A stretch of DNA of 64,000 nucleotides from NCBI RefSeq assembly GCF_900104635.1, contig NZ_FNWC01000007.1, positions 1,401,421-1,465,420 on the forward strand. The letters run 5' to 3'. Both the position numbers and the translations under genes were made by a program. Positions 37,337-47,204 of the stretch are shown in pieces (the first letter of the stretch is position 1; each line of letters begins with the position of its first letter). The notes under the pieces are model-generated. The model had not been told where the DNA came from and made no database searches. It saw nothing but the letters and a program-made list of their open reading frames with translations. Source of the DNA: Coprococcus phoceensis. GTDB lineage: Bacteria > Bacillota > Clostridia > Lachnospirales > Lachnospiraceae.

Positions 37337-38188
37337 CTATTTCAATGCCAAAAATGCTGCTAAATTTCCCCTCTTTCCATTGGATGCCCGATGTGAAAAC
37401 AACAGTTCATGGTTGCAGCACGTGCACAAGTTCGTCACAGCCAAATGTGTTTTCAAAATCCCAGCTTCCTCCAATATCAACTCATTTGCTTTCCAAAGAT
37501 TCAGTTGATATTTGCCATTTGTTTTCCTATAAAACAGTTTCTCCCAGTACTGCTGGTGAAAATTTTGTCTAAACGCATCAATGACGTCCTCGCTTACTTC
37601 ATAACACGTCTGACAGATAGACGGTCCGATTGCCGCCAAGATATCTTCTGGATGACATCCATATTCGCTTCGCATCACTTCCACTGTCTTTTTCCCTATT
37701 TTCCCGACAGTTCCTCTCCAACCGGAATGACTTAGACCGATCACTTTTTTCACCGGATCCAAGAAAAACAAAGGGACACAATCCGCATAGAATGTTGTCA
37801 GACAAAGTCCCGGTTCATCTGTCACAAGACCATCCACATCCGAATAGTCAAGCGGTGTAGTCAAGCCTTTTCCCTTGTCTTTTGACGTGACAACGCGAAT
37901 ATTTGTCGTGTGTGTCTGCATGGAAAACACAAAACTATCATCCTCTACACCGATTGCATTTGCCATCCTCCGATAGTTTTCCCGGACAGCCGACTCGTCA
38001 TCCCCTCTTGAAAAGCTTAAATTCATCGTACTGCAAACACCTTCGCTGACGCCCCCAAGTCTTGTCGAAAATCCATGACGGACCAATCCGGTGTCTGCCA
38101 GAAGTGGGTATTCCAAATACGGAACACCATTTTCTACTTTTTCCGTAAAAATTTTTTCATCGTTTTTATATGAAAACCCTATACTCAT
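37337..38188 (-). CDS. pgeF: Multicopper oxidase-fold protein, peptidoglycan editing factor
   Basis: A 283-residue YfiH/PgeF (DUF152) protein. The active-site residues appear in MQTHTTN, TTFYADCVPLFF and GLSHSGWRGT, plus AIGPSICQTCYEV. Related proteins act as purine nucleoside phosphorylases or remove mis-incorporated residues from peptidoglycan precursors. It sits between yraN and mscS in a compact gene string. Confidence 0.9.
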   Translation of the reverse strand: MSIGFSYKNDEKIFTEKVENGVPYLEYPLLADTGLVRHGFSTRLGGVSEGVCSTMNLSFSRGDDESAVRENYRRMANAIGVEDDSFVFSMQTHTTNIRVVTSKDKGKGLTTPLDYSDVDGLVTDEPGLCLTTFYADCVPLFFLDPVKKVIGLSHSGWRGTVGKIGKKTVEVMRSEYGCHPEDILAAIGPSICQTCYEVSEDVIDAFRQNFHQQYWEKLFYRKTNGKYQLNLWKANELILEEAGILKTHLAVTNLCTCCNHELLFSHRASNGKRGNLAAFLALK

Positions 38189-38198
38189 ATTCTATCTT

Positions 38199-38552
38199 TC
38201 ACTCCACAAAATCAAATGCATTCTTTAAAAGCTGTACTTCTGTTCCCAAAATACCTACCACATCAAAACGGCACGGCATCTCATGCCACTGATTTTTATA
38301 AACGTAATACTGTGCACACTTTGAAATTCTTCGCCGCTTCGCCAGTGATACTGCTTCCATCGGGTAACCTGCTCTCGCCGTCCTTCTGTATTTCACTTCA
38401 CAAAAGACAAGATACTCCTGATCTTTTGCAATGATGTCAATTTCCCCTGCATTGCATTTGAAATTATATTCTATAATCTGATATCCGTGTGCTTCCAGAT
38501 ATTTTCCTGCAAGCCTCTCATAGTTCGTTCCTATTTTTCGTCTATTTTCCAC
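38199..38552 (-). CDS. YraN family nuclease-fold protein (UPF0102)
   Basis: A 117-residue small protein with the endonuclease-like signature GEIDIIAKD...FCEVKYR, which supplies the Asp/Glu/Lys core of the PD-(D/E)xK fold. It is commonly found next to rnhB, as here. The precise role is unknown. Confidence 0.92.
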   Translation of the reverse strand: MENRRKIGTNYERLAGKYLEAHGYQIIEYNFKCNAGEIDIIAKDQEYLVFCEVKYRRTARAGYPMEAVSLAKRRRISKCAQYYVYKNQWHEMPCRFDVVGILGTEVQLLKNAFDFVE

Positions 38553-38588
38553 TATATATCTCTTCTATTATAACTTAACACTTCAGTC

Positions 38589-39347
38589 TCAAACAAAATT
38601 TTTAATAAAGCTCATTCTATGAATCGGTGTAGCTCCAAGCGTTTTCAACGCCGTGATATGTTCCGCAGAACCATATCCTTTGTTACTCGCAAATCCATAT
38701 CCAGGCAGCACATCATCATACTGAACCATAAGACGGTCTCTTGTAACCTTTGCAATGATACTTGCCGCTGCAATAGAAACACTTTTCGCATCACCCTTGA
38801 TAATTGGCACCTGATCAATCGTCACTCCCGGAATCGTCACAGCATCATTCAACAACAGATCAGGCTCTGTCTCTAATTGTTGAATCGCTATACGCATTGC
38901 CTCATAAGTCGCCTGCAGTATATTGATCTCATCAATTCGTGCCGGACTCACAATGCCAATTCCTGTCGCAATCGCTTTTTCCATAATCTCATCATACAAC
39001 TCTTCTCGTCTCTTTTCCGAAAGCTTTTTCGAGTCATTCAGATAAAGAATCTCACAATCTTTCGGCAAAATCACCGCACCGGCAACCACCGGTCCCGCAA
39101 GCGGTCCTCTCCCCACTTCGTCAATGCCGCATATATATGAAAAATGTGCGTATTTTCTTTCGTAAATACGCATATTCTCAATTCGTTCTCGCTCCATACA
39201 AAGTTTTTGTTCCTGTTTTTTATATTTTTGAATCAGATTGACTACTCCTGTACGCTCATCCTTCTCATATTTTGCATACAACTCGTTCAGCATCACTTTA
39301 TCTGTAGCTTCAAATTCTGCTTTGATTTCACTAATTTTTTTATTCAT
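38589..39347 (-). CDS. rnhB: Ribonuclease HII
   Basis: Cuts RNA in RNA-DNA hybrids and at single ribonucleotides. The core motif [20 protein letters not shown] has the catalytic Asp and Glu, with [14 protein letters not shown] and LLNDAVTI following. The 252-residue length includes about 70 N-terminal residues typical of Firmicute forms. It overlaps lepB by eight bases, implying coupled translation. Confidence 0.96.
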   Translation of the reverse strand: MNKKISEIKAEFEATDKVMLNELYAKYEKDERTGVVNLIQKYKKQEQKLCMERERIENMRIYERKYAHFSYICGIDEVGRGPLAGPVVAGAVILPKDCEILYLNDSKKLSEKRREELYDEIMEKAIATGIGIVSPARIDEINILQATYEAMRIAIQQLETEPDLLLNDAVTIPGVTIDQVPIIKGDAKSVSIAAASIIAKVTRDRLMVQYDDVLPGYGFASNKGYGSAEHITALKTLGATPIHRMSFIKNFV

Positions 39348-39885
39348 GAGGAATCACCCCAATACTGTCTAATGGCCAGATCCGAATCCATGCCCTTCCA
39401 ATCAACTCATCTATGTGAAGAATTCCAACGCTTGGATCACGGCTGTCTGAGCTATGATTTCTGTTATCGCCAAGCACAAAATATTCATCCTCACCAAGTT
39501 CAATCGGCTCTGCCGCAATCCCGGCATCTTCCATCACTTCCAGCCCATAATTTTCATCCAGCTTCTCTCCGTCAATATAAACATATCCGTCCTTCACCTG
39601 AACTGTTTCTCCCGGAAGCCCTATGATTCTCTTGATATAATATGTATTTTCTTTATGTCTATATGGGAATACAATAATTTCAAATCGCTTCGGATCCCGG
39701 AAACGGTAAGACAGCTTATCCACAATGAGATTATCCCCATCATGTAAAGTTGCCTCCATAGAGTGCCCGCTTACTCGTGTACGCTGCCCTACAAACGTTA
39801 TAATCAGCCATGTCAACCCGATAATAACCGCGATATACACAATCCAACCTAATAATTCTTTTAAGATTCCCTTTGGTTCTTCCAT
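39340..39885 (-). CDS. lepB: Signal peptidase I (second copy)
   Basis: Membrane-bound serine/lysine protease that removes signal peptides. The 181-residue protein has one N-terminal membrane helix, catalytic Ser in SGHSMEATL, catalytic Lys in [12 protein letters not shown] and the [11 protein letters not shown] box. It lies downstream of rbgA. A second lepB lies just upstream of rbgA at 40774, so the pair flanks the GTPase gene. Confidence 0.95.
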   Translation of the reverse strand: MEEPKGILKELLGWIVYIAVIIGLTWLIITFVGQRTRVSGHSMEATLHDGDNLIVDKLSYRFRDPKRFEIIVFPYRHKENTYYIKRIIGLPGETVQVKDGYVYIDGEKLDENYGLEVMEDAGIAAEPIELGEDEYFVLGDNRNHSSDSRDPSVGILHIDELIGRAWIRIWPLDSIGVIPHE

Positions 39886-39910
39886 CTAATACTCCTCTTT
39901 TCTGACTGTC

Positions 39911-40762
39911 CTATTCATAATCTTCCGGAAATTCCAGTGTAATCTTTCCCAGTCTTCCGTTTCTGAAATCATCAATCAAAAGCATTGCTGCTTTATTCGT
40001 GTCCAGCTCGCTTCCCCTCAACAGGCAATGTCTGTTTTTCGCAATATCAGTCAGACATGCATACGGATCTTCGACCTCGGTAATAGCATATTTTTCTGCC
40101 AAAACACCCGCATAATGCTTTTTCATAAACTGAATCAGTTCTGCTGCCAACTCCTCGGTATTTAAAATCTCATCTTTAATAGAGCCGATAAATGCAAGTC
40201 GCAGTCCTACTGTCTGATCTTCAAATTTCGGCCACAAAATTCCAGGTGTATCCAATAATTCTACATTCTTATTCAAACGGATCCACTGTTTCCCTTTTGT
40301 AACTCCCGGTTTATTTCCAGTCTTTGCACACGCCTTCCCCGCCAACGAGTTGATAAATGTAGACTTTCCTACGTTCGGAATTCCAACAACCATGGCGCGC
40401 ACCGGACGGTTCAAGATACCGCGTTTTCGGTCTCTTTCCATCTTTTCTTTACAGGCTTCCTGAATCACTCCCTGAATGGATTTGATTCCACCGCCCTTCT
40501 TAGAATTTACTTTTACAACTGCAAATCCCTTTTTCTTAAAGTATTCTGCCCATGCGTCATTCTGTTTATCTTCTGCCAGATCCGATTTATTCAGCAAAAT
40601 TAATCTTGCCTTATTTTTTCCCAATTCATCAATATCTGGATTTCTGCTGCTGATCGGCACTCTTGCATCCACAAGTTCAATCACAAGATCGATCAGCTTT
40701 ATATTTTCCTGCATCATACGCTTTGCTTTAGTCATATGACCCGGATACCACTGAAAATGCAT
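39911..40762 (-). CDS. rbgA: Ribosome biogenesis GTPase A
   Basis: A circularly permuted GTPase for late 50S assembly (YlqF/RbgA). It starts FQWYPGHMTKAKR, has LLNKSDLA (G4), the P-loop GIPNVGKSTFIN and DTPGILWPK (G3) in permuted order. The ATG at 40762 (about 283 residues) has GAGGAGG five bases upstream; the longer frame from 40819 overlaps the upstream lepB and lacks a site. The rbgA-rnhB neighbourhood is conserved in Firmicutes. Confidence 0.96.
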   Translation of the reverse strand: MHFQWYPGHMTKAKRMMQENIKLIDLVIELVDARVPISSRNPDIDELGKNKARLILLNKSDLAEDKQNDAWAEYFKKKGFAVVKVNSKKGGGIKSIQGVIQEACKEKMERDRKRGILNRPVRAMVVGIPNVGKSTFINSLAGKACAKTGNKPGVTKGKQWIRLNKNVELLDTPGILWPKFEDQTVGLRLAFIGSIKDEILNTEELAAELIQFMKKHYAGVLAEKYAITEVEDPYACLTDIAKNRHCLLRGSELDTNKAAMLLIDDFRNGRLGKITLEFPEDYE

Positions 40763-40773
40763 ATTATCCTCCT

Positions 40774-41346
40774 CTATTTCACAAAACCAAAGTGATCCTT
40801 TGGCGCTATTACAAACCACACTTTTCCTTCAATCTCTGTTCTTTTCACATTGCCAATATCCGCCATACGGCTGTCTTCACTATTCTGTCTGTCATCTCCC
40901 AAAACAAAAAATTCATCACCGCCCAATGTAATTGGCTCTTCTACAATTCCCGGATCATCGATTTTCGTCGTCTTATAGTCTTCCTCAATCTTTTCTCCGT
41001 TAATCAGAATCTCTCCGTCCTTAATCTCTACCGTCTCCCCCGGAAGCCCAATGATTCGCTTGATATAATAATGCGAATTTTCATTTCCATTCGGTTTAAA
41101 CGCAATAATGTCCCCTCGTTTCGGACTGCTTGCATTATATATAATCCGATTGATGAGTGTGATATCTCCATTTTCTAATACCGGTTTCATAGAATCTCCG
41201 ATCGTACTCACTCTCTGTCCAAAATACCACACAAATACAAAGGCGATCAGACATACAACTGCAATCTGAAAAGTCCATATTCCCACTACACGAAGCAGAT
41301 CAAAATTCACTCTCTTCTTTTCTTTTCCAAATTTTAAACGACCCAT
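40774..41346 (-). CDS. lepB: Signal peptidase I (first copy)
   Basis: A 190-residue signal peptidase with an N-terminal membrane helix (about 20-45), catalytic Ser in IGDSMKPVL, catalytic Lys in [12 protein letters not shown], and the GDDRQNSEDSR box. It differs clearly from the copy at 39340, so the two are old paralogues rather than a recent duplication. It begins just after the rplS terminator. Confidence 0.95.
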   Translation of the reverse strand: MGRLKFGKEKKRVNFDLLRVVGIWTFQIAVVCLIAFVFVWYFGQRVSTIGDSMKPVLENGDITLINRIIYNASSPKRGDIIAFKPNGNENSHYYIKRIIGLPGETVEIKDGEILINGEKIEEDYKTTKIDDPGIVEEPITLGGDEFFVLGDDRQNSEDSRMADIGNVKRTEIEGKVWFVIAPKDHFGFVK

Positions 41347-41367
41347 CTATTCTCCCTAATAACACAA

Positions 41368-41399
41368 AAGGGACAATATACAGTATGTACTTGTCCCTT
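41368..41399 (-). terminator. Terminator after rplS
   Basis: Perfect arms AAGGGACAA/TTGTCCCTT around 14 bases, followed by a short T-rich stretch on the minus strand. Confidence 0.7.
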
Positions 41400-41410
41400 C
41401 CTCACATTTA

Positions 41411-41758
41411 CTATTTTACTAATTCTTTTACTTTAGCTCTCTTACCAACGCGTCCTCTTAAGTAGTTCAGTTTTGCTCTTCTTACTTTACCTTTACGAAC
41501 AACTTCTACTTTTTCTACGTTTGGTGAGTGTAATGGCCAAGTCTTTTCAACACCAACTCCGTTAGAATTCTTTCTAACTGTAAATGTTGCTCTTGTGCTT
41601 CCACCTTGTTTCTTAAGCACTGTACCTTCGAAAACCTGAATTCTTTCACGGTTTCCTTCTTTGATTTTACCGTAAACTTTTACAGTATCACCAACGTTAA
41701 ATTCTGGTACTTCAGCTTTTAATTGTTCAGCTTCAATTTTTTTAATAATATCGTTCAT
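41411..41758 (-). CDS. rplS: 50S ribosomal protein L19
   Basis: A 115-residue ribosomal protein at the 30S-50S interface. It contains [26 protein letters not shown] and the typical C-terminal [18 protein letters not shown] strong AAGGAGG site precedes the ATG. The 95-base gap to trmD contains a possible leader hairpin. It ends the conserved rpsP-rimM-trmD-rplS block. Confidence 0.98.
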   Translation of the reverse strand: MNDIIKKIEAEQLKAEVPEFNVGDTVKVYGKIKEGNRERIQVFEGTVLKKQGGSTRATFTVRKNSNGVGVEKTWPLHSPNVEKVEVVRKGKVRRAKLNYLRGRVGKRAKVKELVK

Positions 41759-41854
41759 CTTGTGTGACCTCCTTATAATTTGGACGTTCTTAATACATAT
41801 TCTGTATCAGAGGACCATCTCTTTCTTCTCACAACGCTCTTTATTCTACCATAC

Positions 41855-42589
41855 TTAGTTTTCCTTGACAAGTGTTTTTACTAATTCTTTTTCTTTTTGT
41901 GTCAAATCTGCTTTTTCTAACAAATCAGGCCTTCTTTCCGCTGTACGAATCACAGATTGTTCTCTTCTCCACTTCTCAATATTTGCATGATGTCCGGAAA
42001 GCAGAATCTCCGGCACTTTCTTTCCATGCCATTCTTCCGGTCTTGTATACTGCGGATATTCCAACAGATTGTCCTGAAAGCTTTCAAATTCCGCAGATGT
42101 ATCATTATGGAGCACCCCGGGAATCAATCGTGATACCGCATCGATCATTACCATCGCCGGAAGTTCCCCTCCTGTCAGCACATAGTCCCCGATTGATACA
42201 TAGTCTGTTACTATTTCTTCCAGAACGCGTTCATCAATCCCCTCATAATGTCCACACAAAAAGATAAGCTCTTCTTCTTGCGCGAATTCTTCCGCCATAC
42301 TCTGCGAAAATGTCTGTCCCTGTGGTGAAAGATAAATCACTCTGGGCTTACTCTTTGCCTTTTCTGCCACTGACCGATAAGCGCCGTAGACAGGTCCTGC
42401 CTGCATAAGCATTCCCGCTCCTCCACCGTATGTGTAATCGTCCACACGATTATGTTTGTTTTCTGCAAAATCTCGGATGTTCACTGCTTCAATCGTCAAA
42501 AGCTCATTTGCCATTGCTCTCCCGATAATACTCGTGCTCAATCCGTTCATCACCATATCCGGAAATAATGTTAATATATGAAAATGCAT
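41855..42589 (-). CDS. trmD: tRNA (guanine-N1)-methyltransferase
   Basis: Methylates G37 next to the anticodon using SAM, which prevents frameshifting. The 244-residue protein has the N-terminal HILTLFPDM, the trefoil-knot SAM site [20 protein letters not shown] and [13 protein letters not shown]. It begins three bases after rimM and has its weak ribosome site inside the rimM end, which suggests coupled translation. Confidence 0.98.
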   Translation of the reverse strand: MHFHILTLFPDMVMNGLSTSIIGRAMANELLTIEAVNIRDFAENKHNRVDDYTYGGGAGMLMQAGPVYGAYRSVAEKAKSKPRVIYLSPQGQTFSQSMAEEFAQEEELIFLCGHYEGIDERVLEEIVTDYVSIGDYVLTGGELPAMVMIDAVSRLIPGVLHNDTSAEFESFQDNLLEYPQYTRPEEWHGKKVPEILLSGHHANIEKWRREQSVIRTAERRPDLLEKADLTQKEKELVKTLVKEN

Positions 42590-42592
42590 CCT

Positions 42593-43099
42593 CTATACCA
42601 GCCCTTCCAGTAAATGAATTACCATCTTTCTATTCTCAATATCTACATCTAAAATACACTGCTTGATTGCAGGGACAAGAACTTCTTTGCCATCTGACAT
42701 CTCGATGATATAGACATCATTTGCTCCTGTTTCCATCACATCCTTCAGCGCTCCAAACAGTTCTCCATCTTCCGTGAATACGTCCATCCCAATCATATCA
42801 GCAATAAAATATTCATCTTTTTTTAATTTCACTGCATGTTCACGGTCAACCAAAAGACGCTTCCCTTTATATTTTTCAATATCATTTATATTATCAATCC
42901 CTCTGAATTTCAGGATTACAAATTGTTTAAAAAATTTAACTCCTTCAATTTCCAACGGCAATTGTTCTTTTCCTGTATCCAAAATTACTTTTTTTAACTT
43001 TTTAAATCGTTTCACATCGTCAGTTGTCGGAAATACTTTTACTTCTCCACGCACACCGTGTGTGGAGGAAATCACTCCCACCTGCAATAACTGCTCCAT
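42593..43099 (-). CDS. rimM: 16S rRNA processing protein RimM
   Basis: Assists 30S maturation by binding S19 and the 16S head. The 168-residue protein begins with [18 protein letters not shown] and has the PRC-barrel segment [27 protein letters not shown]. It lies between khpA and trmD. Confidence 0.96.
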   Translation of the reverse strand: MEQLLQVGVISSTHGVRGEVKVFPTTDDVKRFKKLKKVILDTGKEQLPLEIEGVKFFKQFVILKFRGIDNINDIEKYKGKRLLVDREHAVKLKKDEYFIADMIGMDVFTEDGELFGALKDVMETGANDVYIIEMSDGKEVLVPAIKQCILDVDIENRKMVIHLLEGLV

Positions 43100-43147
43100 G
43101 AAATTCTCCTTTCCACTCTACGTTTTATGATAAAATAGACACCGCAA

Positions 43148-43375
43148 TTACGCGATGTCTACGATTACTTTTTTATCTTCTTTAGCAGCCGCTGCCTTTA
43201 CGACGGAGCGAATTGCTTTCGCGATTCTTCCTTGCTTGCCGATTACTTTTCCCATGTCAGAATCTGCCACACGCACTTCAACGATAATAGTTTTTCCTTC
43301 CACTTTTTCCGTAACGACAACGCTTTCCGGATCATCTACTAATGCTTTTGTAATTACTTCTACTAATTCCTTCAT
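43148..43375 (-). CDS. khpA: KH-domain RNA-binding protein
   Basis: A 75-residue single KH domain with the GKVIGKQGR loop. KhpA partners KhpB in RNA binding and cell-size control in several Firmicutes. The ATG at 43375 has GGAGGTG about seven bases upstream. The frame can be extended three codons to a GTG, but that overlaps the ribosome site. Confidence 0.95.
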   Translation of the reverse strand: MKELVEVITKALVDDPESVVVTEKVEGKTIIVEVRVADSDMGKVIGKQGRIAKAIRSVVKAAAAKEDKKVIVDIA

Positions 43376-43398
43376 TACACCCACCTCCGTGGTACAGC

Positions 43399-43644
43399 CT
43401 ATTTTTCAATACCAGCTGCTTTGAAAATCTTACCAACCATTTCTGTTGGCTGAGCTCCGTTGTTTAACCATTTTTTAGCTGCTTCTTCGTCTACTTTGAA
43501 TACGCTTGGTTCCTGGTTTGGATCGTAAGTACCGATTTCTTCGATAAATTTACCATCTCTTGGAGATCTTGCATCTGCAACAACGATTCTGTAAAAAGGA
43601 GCTTTTTTCTGTCCCATTCTTTTTAATCTAATTTTTACTGCCAT
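43399..43644 (-). CDS. rpsP: 30S ribosomal protein S16
   Basis: The 81-residue protein begins [24 protein letters not shown], the S16 signature, and ends in the normal place. It follows ffh by about 48 bases and heads the rpsP-khpA-rimM-trmD-rplS block. Confidence 0.98.
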   Translation of the reverse strand: MAVKIRLKRMGQKKAPFYRIVVADARSPRDGKFIEEIGTYDPNQEPSVFKVDEEAAKKWLNNGAQPTEMVGKIFKAAGIEK

Positions 43645-43692
43645 TTGTAGTCACCTCTTCTTTTAACTTTCTTTTTCTTTTTTATCTATGTG

Positions 43693-45042
43693 TTAAAAAG
43701 GAAGTCTGAACTTTCCTTTTTTACCACCAATGCCACCCATCATACCCGGAAGCTGTTTCATCATCTTCTTAGACTGCTCAAACTGCTTCACGAGCCGGTT
43801 CACTTCACTGATGTCCACCCCTGCGCCTTTCGCAATTCTGCGCTTTCTGGATGGATTTAAAATATCCGGATTCCGGCGTTCTTTGATCGTCATCGAGTAG
43901 ATAATGGACTCAATCTGCGCCATCTTTTTCTCACTCTCTTCTGAATCAATGTCTTTCATCTTAGCTCCGCCAAGTCCCGGCATCATACTCATGATGTTCG
44001 CAAGGCCACCCATCTTCTTCATTTGCTTCATACTCTCAAGGTAATCTTCAAAATCGAACTGTGCTTTTTTCAACTTCTGCGACATCTCTTTGGCTTTCTC
44101 TTCGTCAATATCTTCTCCGACCTTCTCGATCAGACTCAAGACATCTCCCATACCCAATATACGGGAAGCCATTCTATCTGGATAAAACTGTTCCAAATCG
44201 GAAAGCTTTTCACCCATACCAACATAAAGAATCGGTTTTCCGGTAACTGCTTTGATGGAAAGTGCAGCACCACCTCTTGTATCACCATCTAGCTTTGTAA
44301 CAATCACACCGTCAATTCCGATTTTCTCATTGAAACTGCTCGCCACATTGACCGCATCTTGTCCGGTCATGGCATCCACAACTAAAATCGTCTGATGCAC
44401 CGTCACAGTTTCTTTAATCTCCTGCAGCTCTGCCATCATATCTTCATCAATATGAAGTCGACCCGCCGTATCTAAAATTACTATATTGTTACCATTCTTC
44501 GCCGCATGTTCCAAAGCTGCCTTGGCGATATTCGCCGGTTTGTGATTTTCTCCCATAGAGAATACTTCCACACCCTGCTTCTCACCGTTAATCTGTAGCT
44601 GCTTGATCGCAGCCGGTCTGTACACATCACACGCTACCAACAATGGCTTTTTCCCTTTTAATTTTAACTTTCCGGCAATCTTAGCAGTTGTTGTCGTCTT
44701 ACCGGCACCTTGCAGACCCGCCATCATAATCACGGTTGTCGCCTGTCCAGGTTCCAGCTTAATCTCTGTCGTCTCAGAGCCCATCAGCTTGATCAACTCT
44801 TCATTTACGATCTTGATTACCATCTGCCCCGGATTCAGTCCATTCATAACGTCCTGTCCTATTGCACGTTCCTGAACATCCTTCACAAAGCCTTTCACTA
44901 CTTTAAAGTTAACATCTGCTTCTAAGAGAGCCATCTTCACTTCTTTGAGCGCCGCCTTGACATCATTCTCCGTCAAACGTCCCTTGCTCCGAAGATTTTT
45001 GAATACATTCTGTAGTTTTTCTGATAAACTGTCAAATGCCAT
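43693..45042 (-). CDS. ffh: Signal recognition particle GTPase
   Basis: Binds signal sequences of nascent membrane proteins and docks with FtsY. The 449-residue protein has the N domain, the G domain P-loop GLQGAGKTTT and DTAGRLHID, and a methionine-rich M domain near the C-terminus (MMKQLPGMMGG). It follows ylxM by one base, the standard partner arrangement. Confidence 0.98.
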   Translation of the reverse strand: MAFDSLSEKLQNVFKNLRSKGRLTENDVKAALKEVKMALLEADVNFKVVKGFVKDVQERAIGQDVMNGLNPGQMVIKIVNEELIKLMGSETTEIKLEPGQATTVIMMAGLQGAGKTTTTAKIAGKLKLKGKKPLLVACDVYRPAAIKQLQINGEKQGVEVFSMGENHKPANIAKAALEHAAKNGNNIVILDTAGRLHIDEDMMAELQEIKETVTVHQTILVVDAMTGQDAVNVASSFNEKIGIDGVIVTKLDGDTRGGAALSIKAVTGKPILYVGMGEKLSDLEQFYPDRMASRILGMGDVLSLIEKVGEDIDEEKAKEMSQKLKKAQFDFEDYLESMKQMKKMGGLANIMSMMPGLGGAKMKDIDSEESEKKMAQIESIIYSMTIKERRNPDILNPSRKRRIAKGAGVDISEVNRLVKQFEQSKKMMKQLPGMMGGIGGKKGKFRLPF

Positions 45043-45043
45043 A

Positions 45044-45394
45044 TTATAACTCCTCTATTATCTCTCCTGAAATCTTTCTGATTTCCTGTATCAATTGGTC
45101 TTCCCCGCTGTTTCTCACATCTTCCTTTTCCAAAAGCTCATTCATGCGGTGAACCTTTTCTTTGATTGACAGGAACTTTTCTACCAAATGCAGTTTTGCT
45201 TCATAACCTTCCAACGTCTTGTTGCAACGTTTAATCAGGTCATGCACACCCTGTCTGCTGATTCCTGCATCTTCCGCAATCTCACTCAGAGATAAATCCT
45301 CCAATACGAATTGCTCGTATATTTCTTTTTGGTGACTGGTAAGCAGTTCACCATAAAAATCATATAATAGTGCCTGTTCTAGAATCTCATTCAT
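45044..45394 (-). CDS. ylxM: YlxM-type helix-turn-helix protein (UPF0122)
   Basis: A protein of about 116 residues with sigma-factor-like helices: [37 protein letters not shown]. YlxM modulates the SRP GTPase cycle in streptococci. I choose the ATG at 45394, because the AAAGGTG site is too close to the ATG at 45400 and the longer frame lacks one. It heads the ffh operon. Confidence 0.93.
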   Translation of the reverse strand: MNEILEQALLYDFYGELLTSHQKEIYEQFVLEDLSLSEIAEDAGISRQGVHDLIKRCNKTLEGYEAKLHLVEKFLSIKEKVHRMNELLEKEDVRNSGEDQLIQEIRKISGEIIEEL

Positions 45395-45410
45395 TTTCAT
45401 CACCTTTGCT

Positions 45411-45439
45411 ATCATAAACGATTTTAAATAAGGTGTCAA
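45411..45439 (-). promoter_or_regulatory. Probable promoter of ylxM-ffh
   Basis: TTGACA (45434-45439), 17 bases, TATGAT (45411-45416) on the minus strand. The -35 lies inside the 3' arm of the xpt terminator. The predicted transcript would start almost at the ylxM ribosome site. Confidence 0.5.
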
Positions 45440-45459
45440 GCTTTTTTTCTTGACACCTT
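45430..45459 (-). terminator. Terminator of xpt
   Basis: Arms AAGGTGTCAAG/CTTGACACCTT around eight bases, followed by ATTT on the minus strand. Confidence 0.7.
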
Positions 45460-45465
45460 TACTTT

Positions 45466-46041
45466 TTAACGAAATGTAATCGTTTTATTTACACAATCCA
45501 TATCTTCTATGATTGCAAGCGATTCCAAATGCAGCCCTTTGCTTCGAATCATATCCCCGCCTTTTTGCTGTCCTTTTTCAATCACAATTCCAATTCCCTC
45601 AACAGTCGCTCCTGCACTTTGTACCAGGTCAATCAACCCCTCCATTGCACACCCATTTGCAAGGAAATCATCAATGATTAAAATATGATCTTCCGGACCA
45701 ATGTATTTTTTTGATACGATGACATCATATACTTTTTTATGCGTGAACGATTCAATCTTTGTAGAATACACTTCTCCGTCAATATTGATGCTCTGTGTCT
45801 TTTTTGCAAACACAACAGGAACACCAAAATGCTGTGCTACTACACAGGCAATCCCAATTCCCGAAGCCTCAATTGTCAAAATTTTGTTGATTGGTTTGTC
45901 TGCAAACAGACGTTTAAACTCTTTTCCCATCTCATTGAACAAATCAATATCCATCTGATGGTTCAAAAAGCTGTCTACTTTCAGAACATTTCCTTCCTTT
46001 ATTATTCCATCCTTTTTGATTCTTTCTTCTAATAGTTTCAT
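45466..46041 (-). CDS. xpt: Xanthine phosphoribosyltransferase
   Basis: Salvages xanthine to XMP. The 191-residue protein has the PRPP-binding motif [17 protein letters not shown] and the early segment [15 protein letters not shown]. The roughly 100-base upstream gap has no recognisable purine riboswitch core. It is followed by a terminator and stands alone. Confidence 0.95.
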   Translation of the reverse strand: MKLLEERIKKDGIIKEGNVLKVDSFLNHQMDIDLFNEMGKEFKRLFADKPINKILTIEASGIGIACVVAQHFGVPVVFAKKTQSINIDGEVYSTKIESFTHKKVYDVIVSKKYIGPEDHILIIDDFLANGCAMEGLIDLVQSAGATVEGIGIVIEKGQQKGGDMIRSKGLHLESLAIIEDMDCVNKTITFR

Positions 46042-46143
46042 ATCGGATACCTTCCTCGACCTGTCTTTTTATTCGCTTACTTTCTTTAAGTATTTCTATC
46101 TATCATATAAAAAAATGTTTTTACTGTCAATTTAAAACTGGAA

Positions 46144-47055
46144 TTATTCTAAAAGTTTTTTTATATTTAGTTGCCCCCACCCCTGACGATTGTAATCTGC
46201 CCCCATATCACTGCTGCTCTCGCGAAGTTTGAGCTTGACTTCCACATTGGACATCTCCGGATATTTACTCAATAAATCCGCAATCGCACCGGATACAATT
46301 GGTGTTGCCATCGATGTGCCGCTTTTCACCACATACGGCTGTCCTCTCTGCCTCGCAAATTTCGCATTGCAGGAGCGAATATAGGAGCCTGGCGCTACAA
46401 CATCCGGCTTACATACACATTCTTTTGTGGGTCCTCTCCCGGAATAGTGTTTCTTCGTGCTTCCCCTTTGGTCTATATAATACTGGTCATCAGAAGCTCC
46501 AACCGTGATAATCTTTTTGCTGTCCCCCGGTGTTGTAATCGTCCCCTCCTTCGGTCCTAAGTTTCCCGCAGCAGCCACGACAACCAACCCCGCATCCCAA
46601 AGCGCCTCCACGCCATTGATTAATCTTTCTTCTTCTCTCTCGTCTGATTGCGGCAGCATTCCCACAGAAATATTTACAATACGTATATGATATCTTTTTT
46701 GATTTTCTAAGAGCCATCGAAACGCCTTCATCACTTCCGTCACATTACCATTTCCTTTTTGATCTAATACCTTTAAGACGATCAAATCACACTCCGGAGC
46801 AATTCCCCCGTATATTCCCTCAGAGGAATTTCCATTCCCAGCCAGGACTCCGCACACATGCGTCCCATGACCATTGTCATCATAGATGACTTCCTGTCCA
46901 TTTACAAAATCTCGAAATGCCAGCACTTTATTCTGAAAATCCGGATGGGGAGCAATCCCTGTATCCAGCACTACTGCCACCACCCCTTTCCCAAGATATT
47001 TTCCCTTTATAACATCATCACACCAATATTGAACGATTTGCTTTACCCGTTTCAT
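46144..47055 (-). CDS. Subtilisin-like serine protease, no signal peptide
   Basis: A 303-residue S8 peptidase with catalytic Asp31 (VVLDTGIAPH), His63 (NGHGTHVCG), Asn165 and Ser248 (SGTSMATP). There is no signal peptide or propeptide, which points to a cytoplasmic or forespore/mother-cell enzyme such as the intracellular subtilisins. It is divergent from the cysteine-rich gene at 47205 and upstream of xpt. A sporulation role is possible but only inferred. Confidence 0.92.
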   Translation of the reverse strand: MKRVKQIVQYWCDDVIKGKYLGKGVVAVVLDTGIAPHPDFQNKVLAFRDFVNGQEVIYDDNGHGTHVCGVLAGNGNSSEGIYGGIAPECDLIVLKVLDQKGNGNVTEVMKAFRWLLENQKRYHIRIVNISVGMLPQSDEREEERLINGVEALWDAGLVVVAAAGNLGPKEGTITTPGDSKKIITVGASDDQYYIDQRGSTKKHYSGRGPTKECVCKPDVVAPGSYIRSCNAKFARQRGQPYVVKSGTSMATPIVSGAIADLLSKYPEMSNVEVKLKLRESSSDMGADYNRQGWGQLNIKKLLE

Positions 47056-47145
47056 AAGGATCTGTTTCCTTTTTAATTTAAAATATGAAACAGTCCTTTT
47101 TTTGTTCGTTTTCTTTCCCCTCTAAATATTTTCTTTTTTCAGGAA

Positions 47146-47173
47146 ACATAAATAAGCCCTGCTACATATTATG
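47146..47173 (+). promoter_or_regulatory. Possible sporulation-type promoter for the Cys-rich gene
   Basis: ACA at 47146 and CATATTATG at 47165-47173 with 17 bases between resemble late mother-cell sigma-K elements (AC and CATANNNTA), with one mismatch. No TTGACA/TATAAT pair was found. Confidence 0.3.
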
Positions 47174-47204
47174 AAGTGTAAACAAATTATATGGAGGCTC
47201 AATT

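Noticed and set aside
46042..46143. Purine riboswitch upstream of xpt
   Set aside because: The roughly 100-base gap shows no conserved three-way junction core, although xpt is often riboswitch-controlled.
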